Shown here: in pieces, positions 34,263 to 41,610 of the stretch
Numbering within the stretch: the first letter of the stretch is position 1
Layout: every line of letters begins with the position of its first letter
From: Brevibacillus fluminis
GTDB taxonomy: Bacteria > Bacillota > Bacilli > Brevibacillales > Brevibacillaceae
Direction: 5' to 3'
DNA length: 64,000 nt
Assembly: GCF_003710825.1 (NCBI RefSeq)
Contig: NZ_RHHQ01000017.1
Span: forward strand, 124,001-188,000
Position numbers and translations under genes: made by a program
The notes under the pieces: model-generated
What the model saw: only the letters and a program-made list of their open reading frames with translations
Database searches by the model: none
Told to the model about the DNA's origin: nothing

Positions 34263-34976
34263 ATGTCTAAATTTATCATTGAGGATGAGTTTTGGTCGTT
34301 ATTCCCTCATGCAAAAATAGGCACCGTTATTTGCCAGGGGATTGATAATTCAATAAGGGACGTAGAGATCTACGAGAAGCTGCTGCAGGAGGCTGAGAAA
34401 GAAACGCATAAATTCCTAAGTTTGGAGGAATTCAGCAGTAACCCAGTCATATTTGTTTGGCGAGAAGCGTTTCAGAAATTCAAGACTAAAAAAGGGGCAA
34501 GGTGTTCCATTGAAGCTTTATTAAAAAGAGTGAAAAATGGCAATCATATCGGAACAATAAACCCGCTTGTTGACATCTATAATTCAATTTCATTGCGTTA
34601 TGGGCTTCCGTGTGGTGGAGAAGATATCGACACTTTTGTAGGAGACATACGGCTCACGAAGGCAATTGGGAACGAATCGTTTCTCCCATTAGGAGATGTT
34701 GAAAATGCTTCGCCATATGAAGGTGAAATTGTTTATAAAGATGATGAAGGTGCAATATGCAGATGCTGGAATTGGCGTGAAGCTCAGCGGACGATGCTAA
34801 CAGAAAATACGAAAAATGCATTCCTCTGCATTGAATTAATCGATGAAACAAGAAGCGATGAATTTCATATGGCGCTTAAAGAATTGGCTGATTTAGTGTC
34901 ACATCATCTTGGTGGTACTGTGAAAATAGAAGTGTTAGATCGTAATAATAATAGGGAAATGACGATCTTTGGTTAA
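34263..34976 (+). CDS. Free-standing B3/B4 domain protein, candidate canavanyl-tRNA(Arg) deacylase
   Basis: A 237-residue protein made almost entirely of a B3/B4 domain, the editing module of phenylalanyl-tRNA synthetase beta chains. Marks are NPLVDIYNSISLRYGLPCGGED, DIRLTKAIGNESFLPLG, IVYKDDEGAICRCWNWREAQRT and TKNAFLCIELIDE. Free-standing members of this family include CtdA, which removes canavanine from mischarged tRNA(Arg). Its place behind a gamma-lyase, homoserine dehydrogenase, aldehyde dehydrogenase and basic amino-acid permease makes that role attractive. Deacylation of another mischarged tRNA is the alternative. ATG 34263 follows GGAGAG by 7 bases; the frame extends to 34248. Confidence 0.85.
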   Translation: MSKFIIEDEFWSLFPHAKIGTVICQGIDNSIRDVEIYEKLLQEAEKETHKFLSLEEFSSNPVIFVWREAFQKFKTKKGARCSIEALLKRVKNGNHIGTINPLVDIYNSISLRYGLPCGGEDIDTFVGDIRLTKAIGNESFLPLGDVENASPYEGEIVYKDDEGAICRCWNWREAQRTMLTENTKNAFLCIELIDETRSDEFHMALKELADLVSHHLGGTVKIEVLDRNNNREMTIFG

Positions 34977-35024
34977 GGCCAACCTACGTTGATTAAGCCC
35001 TTTCTGGTTAGCATGCTTCCCATT

Positions 35025-35071
35025 GCAGCCCCAAATGTAAGTTGAGTAAGAAAACTTGGGGCTGCTTTTTG
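35025..35071 (+). terminator. Terminator after the B3/B4 gene
   Basis: GCAGCCCCAA (35025-35034) pairs perfectly with TTGGGGCTGC (35056-35065), followed by T5. It ends the PaiB-B3/B4 transcript. Confidence 0.85.
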
Positions 35072-35182
35072 ATTTGCCCATACACATAAATAAAGAAAAT
35101 GGTGGTCATTTACTTTCGTTTTACTTGGAGCAGTTTAAACACTGGTACAGTTGCTTATAAGGGTCTTTTCTAGGCAACTAAA

Positions 35183-35298
35183 TGGAGTGTTTAAGCTCCA
35201 CTCCTTCTATCGGAGGGAAGTAGGACTTCCCTCTCCTTTTAAAATAATTTAATATAGTTAAAAGAAGGTTTGCCTTACTTATAACTCTGGTGTATGAA
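35183..35298 (+). promoter_or_regulatory. Hairpins and promoter in the 427-bp gap before the FAH gene
   Basis: Two hairpins lie at 35184-35204 (GGAGTG/CACTCC) and 35213-35233 (GAGGGAAGT/ACTTCCCTC, then TCCTTTT). They are followed by a sigma-A promoter TTGCCT (35270-35275), 17 bp, TATGAA (35293-35298). Nothing else was seen between 35071 and 35403. Confidence 0.5.
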
Positions 35299-35403
35299 AA
35301 GGTGGTAACCATAGAGCAAGTTGGGTGAATCGACTGAACGCATGTACCGATCCATGTTGTTTGAGGAAATGCGTTATTTAATCTTTAGATGGAGGGTAAA
35401 GGA

Positions 35404-36204
35404 ATGCTGGTATTACAAAAAACACAAACGATAGTTCGCTATCAGAATGATAACGGTAATATATACTATGGAATTGTTGATGGTGACGCAATTTTACAAT
35501 TGTCCAGCGATTTTACCGAAATTGTAAAAAACGAACTGAACTATGATGGTGTAAGAATTAGATATGGTGATGTAAAAATTCTAGAGCCTGTTGTCCCCTC
35601 AAAAATTGTTAACTTCGGCTGGACATACGCTGGACATGCAAAAGAGACTGGGGGACAAGCCAATCTCAAAGAACCGTTTTTGTTCTTAAAACCAACATCC
35701 TCATTGATTCCAGATGGGGGCGACATTATTCTTCCTTCAAGTGAATTAACCCAGCAGGTGGAAATGGAGGGGGAGGTAGCACTCGTTATTGGGAAACGGG
35801 GTAAAAATATTAAAGAAGAAGACGCCTTAGATTACGTTTTTGGTTGTACGATATTCAATGATGTGACTGCGAGAGATCTTACAAAAACTGATCCCCAGTT
35901 CACACGCGGTAAAGGTTTTGATACGTTTGGGCCACTGGGTCCGTGGATAGTGACCGGTATAGATCCTTCGAATTTACAAATCGTTACGACGTTAAACGGT
36001 AAAGTTGTCCAAGATGGTAATACGAATCAAATGTCACTTTCAATTCCTTTTCTTATTAGTTGGATTTCGCAGGTTATGACTTTGGAGCCAGGTGATGTGT
36101 TGGCTACTGGTTCACCTTCTGGTAGTTGTCCCATGAAGTCAGGTGATGTTGTGACTGTGGAAGTGAAGAATATCGGAAAATTAACGAATTATGTAAAATC
36201 GTAG
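35404..36204 (+). CDS. Fumarylacetoacetate hydrolase family protein
   Basis: A 266-residue FAH-fold enzyme. Metal-binding and catalytic stretches are GHAKETGGQ, the ELTQQVEMEGEVALVIGK block with the paired acidic residues, GCTIFNDVTARDL, KGFDTFGPLGPWI and GDVLATGSPSG. The family hydrolyses or decarboxylates C-C bonds in 2,4-diketo or 2-oxo acids. ATG 35404 follows GGAGGGTAAAGG. It has its own promoter, so its membership of the putative canavanine pathway is uncertain; the substrate is unknown. Confidence 0.88.
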   Translation: MLVLQKTQTIVRYQNDNGNIYYGIVDGDAILQLSSDFTEIVKNELNYDGVRIRYGDVKILEPVVPSKIVNFGWTYAGHAKETGGQANLKEPFLFLKPTSSLIPDGGDIILPSSELTQQVEMEGEVALVIGKRGKNIKEEDALDYVFGCTIFNDVTARDLTKTDPQFTRGKGFDTFGPLGPWIVTGIDPSNLQIVTTLNGKVVQDGNTNQMSLSIPFLISWISQVMTLEPGDVLATGSPSGSCPMKSGDVVTVEVKNIGKLTNYVKS

Positions 36205-36312
36205 ATAAAATTTGGGCGCTTTTATTTGTATGGTAAATGCAAGTAAGTTTTTGATATTCAGATGTTGTAGAAATCCAAATAATCGATCCAACTTACGTAT
36301 TCATCAAGAATT

Positions 36313-36341
36313 TCCCGTGGGAGAAATCCCAGGGGATTTTT
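36313..36341 (+). terminator. Terminator after the FAH gene
   Basis: TCCCGTGGGA and TCCCAGGGGA flank a 4-base loop (one mismatch), followed by T5. Confidence 0.7.
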
Positions 36342-36487
36342 CTTATAACGGACCATATGCTAGTTACCAAAAAGATAGAACGACTGATAAAGACTAGAAA
36401 CATCAAATAAATGTATAATGAAGAGAGATAGCGAGTGAAATGAAATCTATTTTCTGCTAGAGCTTCTTTTAAACTAGAGGTGGCATT

Positions 36488-37054
36488 ATGTTAAAACGTT
36501 TATTTGTTTCAGGATACAAGGCTCACGAGCTTGGCATATTTAATGAAAAAAATCCGGGGTTAGCAATAATTAAGAAAGCACTGAAACGCGAACTCGTAAG
36601 ATTCCTTGAGGAAGATTTGGAATGGGTCATCATTTCAGGTCAACTCGGGGTAGAGATGTGGGCAGCCGAAACTGTTCTGGAATTAAAAAAGGAGTATCCA
36701 CATCTAAAACTGGCGGTAATTACTCCCTTTTTGAATCAAGAAGAAAAGTGGAAAGAAGAAACCCAGGATTACTACCGAAATATTGTGATGCAGGCCGACT
36801 ATAGTAATAGTGTCTATCAAACACCGTACCAGGGAGTTTGGCAGCTTGCAGAGAAAGACAAATTCTTGCTTTCCAATTCAGACGGAATCTTGTTAGTTTA
36901 CGATGAAGAAAACGAAGGATCCCCGAAATTTTTAAGTAAGCTAGCCGCAAAAAAAGCGGATATGGGCGAGTATCAGTTATTTCGAATTAACGCATATGAC
37001 TTACAAACCATTTCAGAGGAACAGCAGCAAGAATTATACAATGACTATTTCTAA
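36488..37054 (+). CDS. ypsA: YpsA/DUF1273 SLOG-superfamily protein
   Basis: A 188-residue cytoplasmic protein like B. subtilis YpsA: LFVSGYKAHELGIF at the N-terminus, WVIISGQLGVEMWAAE and ITPFLNQEEKW in the middle, and SDGILLVYDEE near the end. The fold is the SLOG/Rossmann type that binds nucleotide-like ligands; the family has been linked to cell division and oxidative stress. It is outside any clear operon. Confidence 0.88.
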   Translation: MLKRLFVSGYKAHELGIFNEKNPGLAIIKKALKRELVRFLEEDLEWVIISGQLGVEMWAAETVLELKKEYPHLKLAVITPFLNQEEKWKEETQDYYRNIVMQADYSNSVYQTPYQGVWQLAEKDKFLLSNSDGILLVYDEENEGSPKFLSKLAAKKADMGEYQLFRINAYDLQTISEEQQQELYNDYF

Positions 37055-37131
37055 ACAGAGAATGTATTTATCTATTTTATTTAAAAATGTGCGATTAATC
37101 TTCCCACACATTGTTGTTGAGCGAAGAACCG

Positions 37132-37178
37132 CAGCGGCAATCTGGGATAAGGAATAAAGCCCTAGACTGCCGCTGTTT
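37132..37178. terminator. Likely terminator between ypsA and the EamA gene
   Basis: CAGCGGCA (37132-37139) and TGCCGCTG (37168-37175) form a perfect stem with a long loop; the T-tract is short (TTTC). Confidence 0.45.
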
Positions 37179-37194
37179 CAATTCATGCTTCTAT

Positions 37195-38100
37195 TCATTT
37201 TACCACGGTTATGGTTTTTTTCTGGGGTTTATCCTCGCGAATGACTAATAGCACCCCAATAAAAATCAATGCTGTACCCATCCAAAAAGACAACCCAATC
37301 TGTTCGCCTAATAATAACCATCCTAAAAACGTACCGACAATAGGTTGGAAAAAGAAAAACAATCCGCCACTGGAAGCGTTAAGCTTTTGCAAGCCTCGAT
37401 TCCATAACAAAAAGCCACACGCCGTAGAAATGACCCCCAAGTATAGAAGGCCTCCCCAAATGGAAGGATGCATGATCGCTTGAAAATCAAGCTTGGTTAA
37501 TCGCTCAAGTGTAAAAGGCGTTAGTAAAATAATGGCTACAAGGATACTGTAGCTTGTTACAACAATTTGTGAATATTGCCCGGGAACACGCTTTACGAGT
37601 ACAGACATAAGTGACCAGGTAAGCGCCGCGATAATCAGGGATAAGCCACCAAGCTGATTTGAGGGATCAATTTGGGAAGTTCCGACAATAACACAAACAC
37701 CAATAGTGGCTAAAACAATCGAAATAGCTTTCCTTGCCGTAATTTTTTCTTTCAGGATCATTCGTGCAAACAGCACCATAAATGCAGGTGTTGTTGATGT
37801 AATAATGGCCCCCATTTGTGCAGAAGATAGCATCGTTCCGGCCTCTTGAGTTACGATGGAAATCGTATTCCCAATGAACCCAATCATAACAATTAATAAC
37901 CAGCCGCGTTTCGCCACATACCATGACTGTTTTGTAATGGCTCCGATCATTAGTAATGCTACGAGAGCAATTACATAGCGAAGCCATACTAATTCGAGTG
38001 GTGGGACGATGCCGACTACGACTTTAACAACAACATACATTCCGCCCCAAATACTGGCAGCGAGTGATAAATATAAAGAACCTAATAAGGTATTTTTCAT
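37195..38100 (-). CDS. EamA/DMT family transporter
   Basis: A 301-residue membrane protein with ten hydrophobic segments in two EamA repeats (SIWGGMYVVVKVVVG, TTPAFMVLFARMILKEKIT in the first; ALTWSLMSVLVKR, FQPIVGTFLGWLLLGEQI in the second). Such proteins usually export metabolites or amino acids. ATG 38100 is set by GGAGG 6 bases upstream. Its mRNA leader carries a 17-codon ORF and a 10-bp hairpin whose 3' arm can also pair with the ribosome binding site. The substrate is unknown; it lies close to but outside the amino-acid island. Confidence 0.88.
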   Translation of the reverse strand: MKNTLLGSLYLSLAASIWGGMYVVVKVVVGIVPPLELVWLRYVIALVALLMIGAITKQSWYVAKRGWLLIVMIGFIGNTISIVTQEAGTMLSSAQMGAIITSTTPAFMVLFARMILKEKITARKAISIVLATIGVCVIVGTSQIDPSNQLGGLSLIIAALTWSLMSVLVKRVPGQYSQIVVTSYSILVAIILLTPFTLERLTKLDFQAIMHPSIWGGLLYLGVISTACGFLLWNRGLQKLNASSGGLFFFFQPIVGTFLGWLLLGEQIGLSFWMGTALIFIGVLLVIREDKPQKKTITVVK

Positions 38101-38105
38101 GGTTG

Positions 38106-38168
38106 CCCTCCGTTTTTTAGACAATAATTCATGTCCTTAACGGAGATGTAAACATTCTTCCGTTAAGG
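38106..38168 (-). promoter_or_regulatory. Alternative-hairpin leader of the EamA gene
   Basis: A perfect 10-bp stem, CCTTAACGGA/TCCGTTAAGG (38159-38168 with 38135-38144). The 3' arm also contains CTCCGTT, complementary to AACGGAG at the gene's ribosome binding site (38108-38114). The two pairings exclude each other. Confidence 0.5.
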
Positions 38169-38216
38169 GAGAATAGTTACAGGTACATCATTTTCAAAAA
38201 GTGGTGAATACATCAT
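38163..38216 (-). CDS. Leader peptide of the EamA transporter mRNA
   Basis: A 17-codon ORF (MMYSPLFENDVPVTILP, stop TAA) with AAAGGAG 10 bases upstream. Its stop codon lies inside the 5' arm of the leader hairpin (minus-strand 38159-38168). This geometry is typical of translation-coupled attenuators. Confidence 0.5.
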   Translation of the reverse strand: MMYSPLFENDVPVTILP

Positions 38217-38386
38217 CGACTTTCATCTCCTTTCAATGCTGTCTCATAATAATACTACAAAATCGCTTTTAGCAGATCCACAAAATCGAAACTGCAATAG
38301 GTCATTCTAGCCCTTTGTTTTGAGTAGTCCTTCATTCTGAATGATTGTATGGGCTTGAATTTACCCTAACAGCTTTTCACTATTAT

Positions 38387-38447
38387 TTGACAAATTACCA
38401 GGCATTGTGTAAGTTTTATTTATTCTGACCGTACGGAATAAATAAAT
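38387..38447 (+). promoter_or_regulatory. Promoter and palindromic operator of the TetR-FGE operon
   Basis: TTGACA (38387-38392) with TAAGTT 18 bp later (38411-38416). Directly downstream is an 11-bp perfect inverted repeat, TTTATTTATTC (38416-38426) and GAATAAATAAA (38437-38447), around GACCGTACGG-like sequence. It is a typical TetR autoregulatory operator. Between 38217 and 38386 nothing further was seen. Confidence 0.65.
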
Positions 38448-38462
38448 GACCAAGGGGACCAC

Positions 38463-39143
38463 ATGCCGAAACTGGGAATGGAAGAGAAGCGCAAAGCAGA
38501 TGTCATCGACGCTGCGTTAACGTGCATTAGTGCTTATGGAATCGACGGAATGACACTGGAAAGGGTGGCTGAATTCGCGAATTGCTCGAAAGGGGTAATC
38601 GCGTATTATTTCAAGAATAAAGAGAATTTGACAATCGAAGCTTTCAAAGCGTTTTTAGCCTATTATGGCAAAAAGATCGAATACGAAATTGATCGTTCGA
38701 TGACGTCTGGTGAAATGCTTGACGTGGTACTGAAGCATATTTTGCCCCCATACTGCGACGATCAGGAGAAAAAGATTCATGTCTCAGAGCTTGATGGCGT
38801 TGAATGCATGTATATCCCATATGAAGATCAAGCGAAGCTCTTTGTGCAGTTTTTCTCCAAAACAGCGCTCGATCCTAAGCTACAAGAGATCGCGTCAGAG
38901 AGCTATCAAAGAGATTTTCAGGGGATCGCAAAGATTATAGATTCCGGCAACAAAAAGGGAGCAATAGCACCGGTAGATCCACAAAGCACGGCATACGGTA
39001 TCCTAGCGATGGCAGTCGGGTTAAGCTTCTTTCGCGCGGCGAATATTCCACTACCATTCGGCGGCGATAACAGAAAGATATGCGAGGACTATGTAAAACG
39101 TCTTTGCGGGGAAGAGAGCATCCGTAGAACGGAGGAAAACTAA
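38463..39143 (+). CDS. TetR/AcrR family regulator, BetI-like
   Basis: A 226-residue repressor. The helix-turn-helix is about residues 10-55 (DVIDAALTCISAYGIDGMTLERVAEFANCSKGVIAYYF), and the C-terminal region resembles BetI-type TetR proteins. The overlapping stop and start with the next gene (one-base overlap, TAATG) make them one operon. The palindrome at 38416-38447 is the likely operator. Confidence 0.9.
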   Translation: MPKLGMEEKRKADVIDAALTCISAYGIDGMTLERVAEFANCSKGVIAYYFKNKENLTIEAFKAFLAYYGKKIEYEIDRSMTSGEMLDVVLKHILPPYCDDQEKKIHVSELDGVECMYIPYEDQAKLFVQFFSKTALDPKLQEIASESYQRDFQGIAKIIDSGNKKGAIAPVDPQSTAYGILAMAVGLSFFRAANIPLPFGGDNRKICEDYVKRLCGEESIRRTEEN

Positions 39144-39823
39144 TGTCATTCGCATGGGGGAATCAAACCAACTATCCAATGGTGAACATTCCATCGGGAG
39201 AAGTCCAATTAAGGGATGACCGCATCAAGAAAGCGTGGGTGGTGCAGGTAGATGCTTTTCAGATGGCGCCAATTCCTGTTACGAAAGACTTGTACAGCTT
39301 CATGATGCATCAAGCAAAGTGGAATACGAAAGATTTGAAGGTACCGGTTACAGAAGTATCATGGCGAGATGCGGTCACCTTTTGCAATATGTTTTCACGG
39401 TATCTGGGCTTCATGGAATGTTATACGATAAGCGACGACAGTGAGGACGTTGTTTGGAACAAGGAGTCAAATGGATTTCGGCTCCCAACAGAAGCGGAAT
39501 GGCAATATGCGTGCAAAGCGGGAACAAGCGGATATCGGTATGGTGAACTGGAAACCATTGCTTGGTATCGCGAAAATTCGGGAGGCGGAGTTCAAGAGGT
39601 GATGAAAAAGGAGCCCAATGCGTGGGGGCTCTACGACATGCTAGGTAATGTCTGGGAGTGGTGCTGGGACATTTATGATGAAGATGTGTACGGATCTTAC
39701 AGGGTTTTTCGTGGTGGTAGCTGGGCGGAGGAATCAAGAGGTTGCGGTGCGAGTTGCCGTCGTCGCAGTCATCCGACTTTTCGTATCGACGATCTCGGCT
39801 TTCGCCTTGCTAGGTCCGTATAA
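39143..39823 (+). CDS. SUMF1/FGE-type sulfatase-modifying-factor domain protein
   Basis: A 226-residue protein that is one formylglycine-generating-enzyme-like domain: TEVSWRDAVTFCNMFSRYLG, FRLPTEAEWQYACKAGT, NAWGLYDMLGNVWEWCWD, FRGGSWAEESRG and DLGFRLARSV. FGE proteins oxidise a sulfatase cysteine, but many bacterial relatives have other roles such as hydroxylation or C-S bond formation. A C-x3-C pair (GCGASC) sits at the place of the FGE catalytic cysteines. No sulfatase is nearby; it is coupled to a TetR gene, so it may be a regulated stand-alone enzyme. Confidence 0.82.
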   Translation: MSFAWGNQTNYPMVNIPSGEVQLRDDRIKKAWVVQVDAFQMAPIPVTKDLYSFMMHQAKWNTKDLKVPVTEVSWRDAVTFCNMFSRYLGFMECYTISDDSEDVVWNKESNGFRLPTEAEWQYACKAGTSGYRYGELETIAWYRENSGGGVQEVMKKEPNAWGLYDMLGNVWEWCWDIYDEDVYGSYRVFRGGSWAEESRGCGASCRRRSHPTFRIDDLGFRLARSV

Positions 39824-39924
39824 GGCGATGGATATTCATCTAGCAGGTCTTAAGACCGGCCTACGACCAATGGTCAATCGCGCGAATCGTGGAAATCATC
39901 TACAGTACAAGAGAGGTGATAACC

Positions 39925-40377
39925 ATGATAAAAGGGTTGTTTGAAACGCATGTTTTGGTCACGGATTTGGAGGCGTCACGGCTTTTTTACGAACGGATTG
40001 GACTGTCATTCGCGCACAGGGTACCGGAGCGCAGGGTGGATTTCTTTTGGATCGACAAGCAGGGGCAAGCAATGCTCGGCGTATGGGAAGTGCCGCAAGA
40101 CAAATGGGTGAGTCGCCATTTCGCGTTTGAAGTGGAACGCAAGGACATGAAGAACGCCGTCGCTTTTTTGAAAGAAAAAGGGCTCTGCCTCAGAAGCTTT
40201 TCCAATGATGGCACAGAAGACCTGGAAGTGGCGGCATGGATGCCGGCGGTGTCAATATTTTTCCGGGATTTGGACGGGAATTCGCTGGAATTCATCAGCA
40301 TGCTGACGGATGAACCTAAACCGGAGCTTGGCGTTGTGAAATATTGGGAGTGGGAAGCCATGCACAATCGGACTTAA
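39925..40377 (+). CDS. VOC/glyoxalase-fold protein
   Basis: A 150-residue single VOC protein (FETHVLVTDLEASRLFYERIGL, later HFAFEV, SIFFRDLDGNSLEFIS). The His and Glu in HFAFEV and LEFIS fit the metal ligands. Family roles include glyoxalase, dioxygenase and antibiotic binding; nothing here decides. ATG 39925 follows GAGGTGAT; the longer frame to 39889 lacks a site. Confidence 0.85.
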   Translation: MIKGLFETHVLVTDLEASRLFYERIGLSFAHRVPERRVDFFWIDKQGQAMLGVWEVPQDKWVSRHFAFEVERKDMKNAVAFLKEKGLCLRSFSNDGTEDLEVAAWMPAVSIFFRDLDGNSLEFISMLTDEPKPELGVVKYWEWEAMHNRT

Positions 40378-40584
40378 GAAGGGTATGTCAAAGGCAAGAT
40401 TCGTTACATAGGTCTATTGGAAGTGAGACATGAACAGAACCGGTTGTTTGATAAGGCAATCGTGATACGGGCAGTCAGTGTGATGTGAAAATCAATTTCT
40501 TTTTTTCGTTACCACTTCACTGACCGATTTTGTCAGGGATGGCAGGGTAGAATGAGGTGAAACGAACAAAAGGAGGACAATCAC

Positions 40585-41052
40585 ATGATTCGAACGACGA
40601 CCGAGTTTCTTACGGAATGGAAAAGCGAGACGGAGGCAACGCAGCGTCTCTTAGATGTTTTGACAGATGAATCGCTCGGACAGGCAATGACGCCGGACCA
40701 TCGGACGTTGGGCCAAATCGCCTGGCACCTCGCCTGGGTGCTCGGGAGCATGACGCAACTAGGCCTTAACTTCCCTAAGCCGGACGGCAAGGAGCTCGCT
40801 CCGTCTTCTGCTGAAAAAATCGCTAGTGAGTACAAACGGGTATCGCAGCAATTCGCCGAAGCGGTGGAGTCTCAGTGGAACGATGAAACAATCCTGGAAA
40901 ACGCCGCCCATTTACGCTTGTTGATCCAGCACGAAGTTCACCATCGCGGACAAATGACCGTGCTGATGCGCCAAGCAGGACTGCCAATTGCAGGCGTGTA
41001 TGGGCCATCGAAGGAAGAATGGATCGTGCAAGGCAAGGAACCCTACTTGTAA
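40585..41052 (+). CDS. DinB family protein
   Basis: A 155-residue four-helix-bundle protein with the DinB metal triad: His in GQIAWHLAW and two in QHEVHHRGQMTVLMR. Family members act as metal-dependent thiol transferases or DNA-damage-induced proteins; in Bacillales some use bacillithiol, which fits the ypdA in this window. AGGAGG precedes the ATG. A terminator follows. Confidence 0.88.
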   Translation: MIRTTTEFLTEWKSETEATQRLLDVLTDESLGQAMTPDHRTLGQIAWHLAWVLGSMTQLGLNFPKPDGKELAPSSAEKIASEYKRVSQQFAEAVESQWNDETILENAAHLRLLIQHEVHHRGQMTVLMRQAGLPIAGVYGPSKEEWIVQGKEPYL

Positions 41053-41070
41053 AAGAACATCGTTATCGAT

Positions 41071-41118
41071 AAAAAAAGTCGGTGCTTCCCCAAAACGGAG
41101 AAGCAACCGACTTTTTTT
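41071..41118. terminator. Bidirectional terminator between dinB-type and HIT genes
   Basis: AAAAAAAGTCGGTGCTTC and GAAGCAACCGACTTTTTTT form a long stem with one bulged base. In position it replaces the A+T hairpin found in the other two copies of the adjacent repeat. Confidence 0.85.
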
Positions 41119-41177
41119 ATCCAGTATAAGTGCAACCGCGGCTTAAGCCAAAACATGGCGTAGCCAGGCTTTCTAAC
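41118..41177 (-). repeat. Intergenic repeat, copy B (A+T palindrome missing)
   Basis: Reverse complement of copy A: it keeps TATCCAGTATAAGTGCAACC, CGCGG and a modified hairpin (GGCTaCGCCA ... TGGCTtaAGCC when read on the minus strand), then GCCAGGcTTTCTAA. The GATAAGAATTT palindrome is absent; a transcription terminator abuts instead. Confidence 0.8.
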
Positions 41178-41187
41178 TGCTCGATCG

Positions 41188-41526
41188 TTACATTTTCCAT
41201 TCCAGCTGGCGGCCGCCAACCAAATGATAATGAATGTGGAAGACCGTTTGCTGGCCGTGTACGCCAGTGTTGGTGATGACGCGGAAACCGTCTTCGTTCA
41301 CGCCGGTCGCTGCCGCCACTTTTTGCAAGGCCAGATGCAAGTGACCGATCAGTTCCTTGTCTTCCTCTTTGATATCGAGCACGGAAGAGATGTGTTTTTT
41401 CGGAATGGTCAAAATATGTACAGGGGCAATCGGGTTAATATCCTCGAATGCGACGACATGCTCGTCCTCATACACTTTTTTGGAGGGGATCTCGCCGTTT
41501 ACGATTTTGCAGAAAATGCAATCCAT
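41188..41526 (-). CDS. hit: HIT family nucleotide-binding hydrolase
   Basis: A 112-residue Hint-type HIT protein. The triad HIHYH in VFHIHYHLVGGR is near the C-terminus; CIFCKIVNGEIPSKKVYEDE starts the protein and HILTIPKKH is central. It hydrolyses nucleoside phosphoramidates and related substrates. Length and motifs are complete; it is monocistronic. Confidence 0.95.
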   Translation of the reverse strand: MDCIFCKIVNGEIPSKKVYEDEHVVAFEDINPIAPVHILTIPKKHISSVLDIKEEDKELIGHLHLALQKVAAATGVNEDGFRVITNTGVHGQQTVFHIHYHLVGGRQLEWKM

Positions 41527-41610
41527 GGATAAACACGTCCTTTTCTCTCAATTCTCTTTTTTATTGTAGTGGATGTGCAGCGGTTTTTCCAGTTTTTCGC
41601 TCGCATTCTG

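Noticed and set aside
36212..36397. 61-codon open frame after the FAH gene
   Set aside because: It spans the terminator at 36313-36341, has no ribosome site and an unnatural composition.
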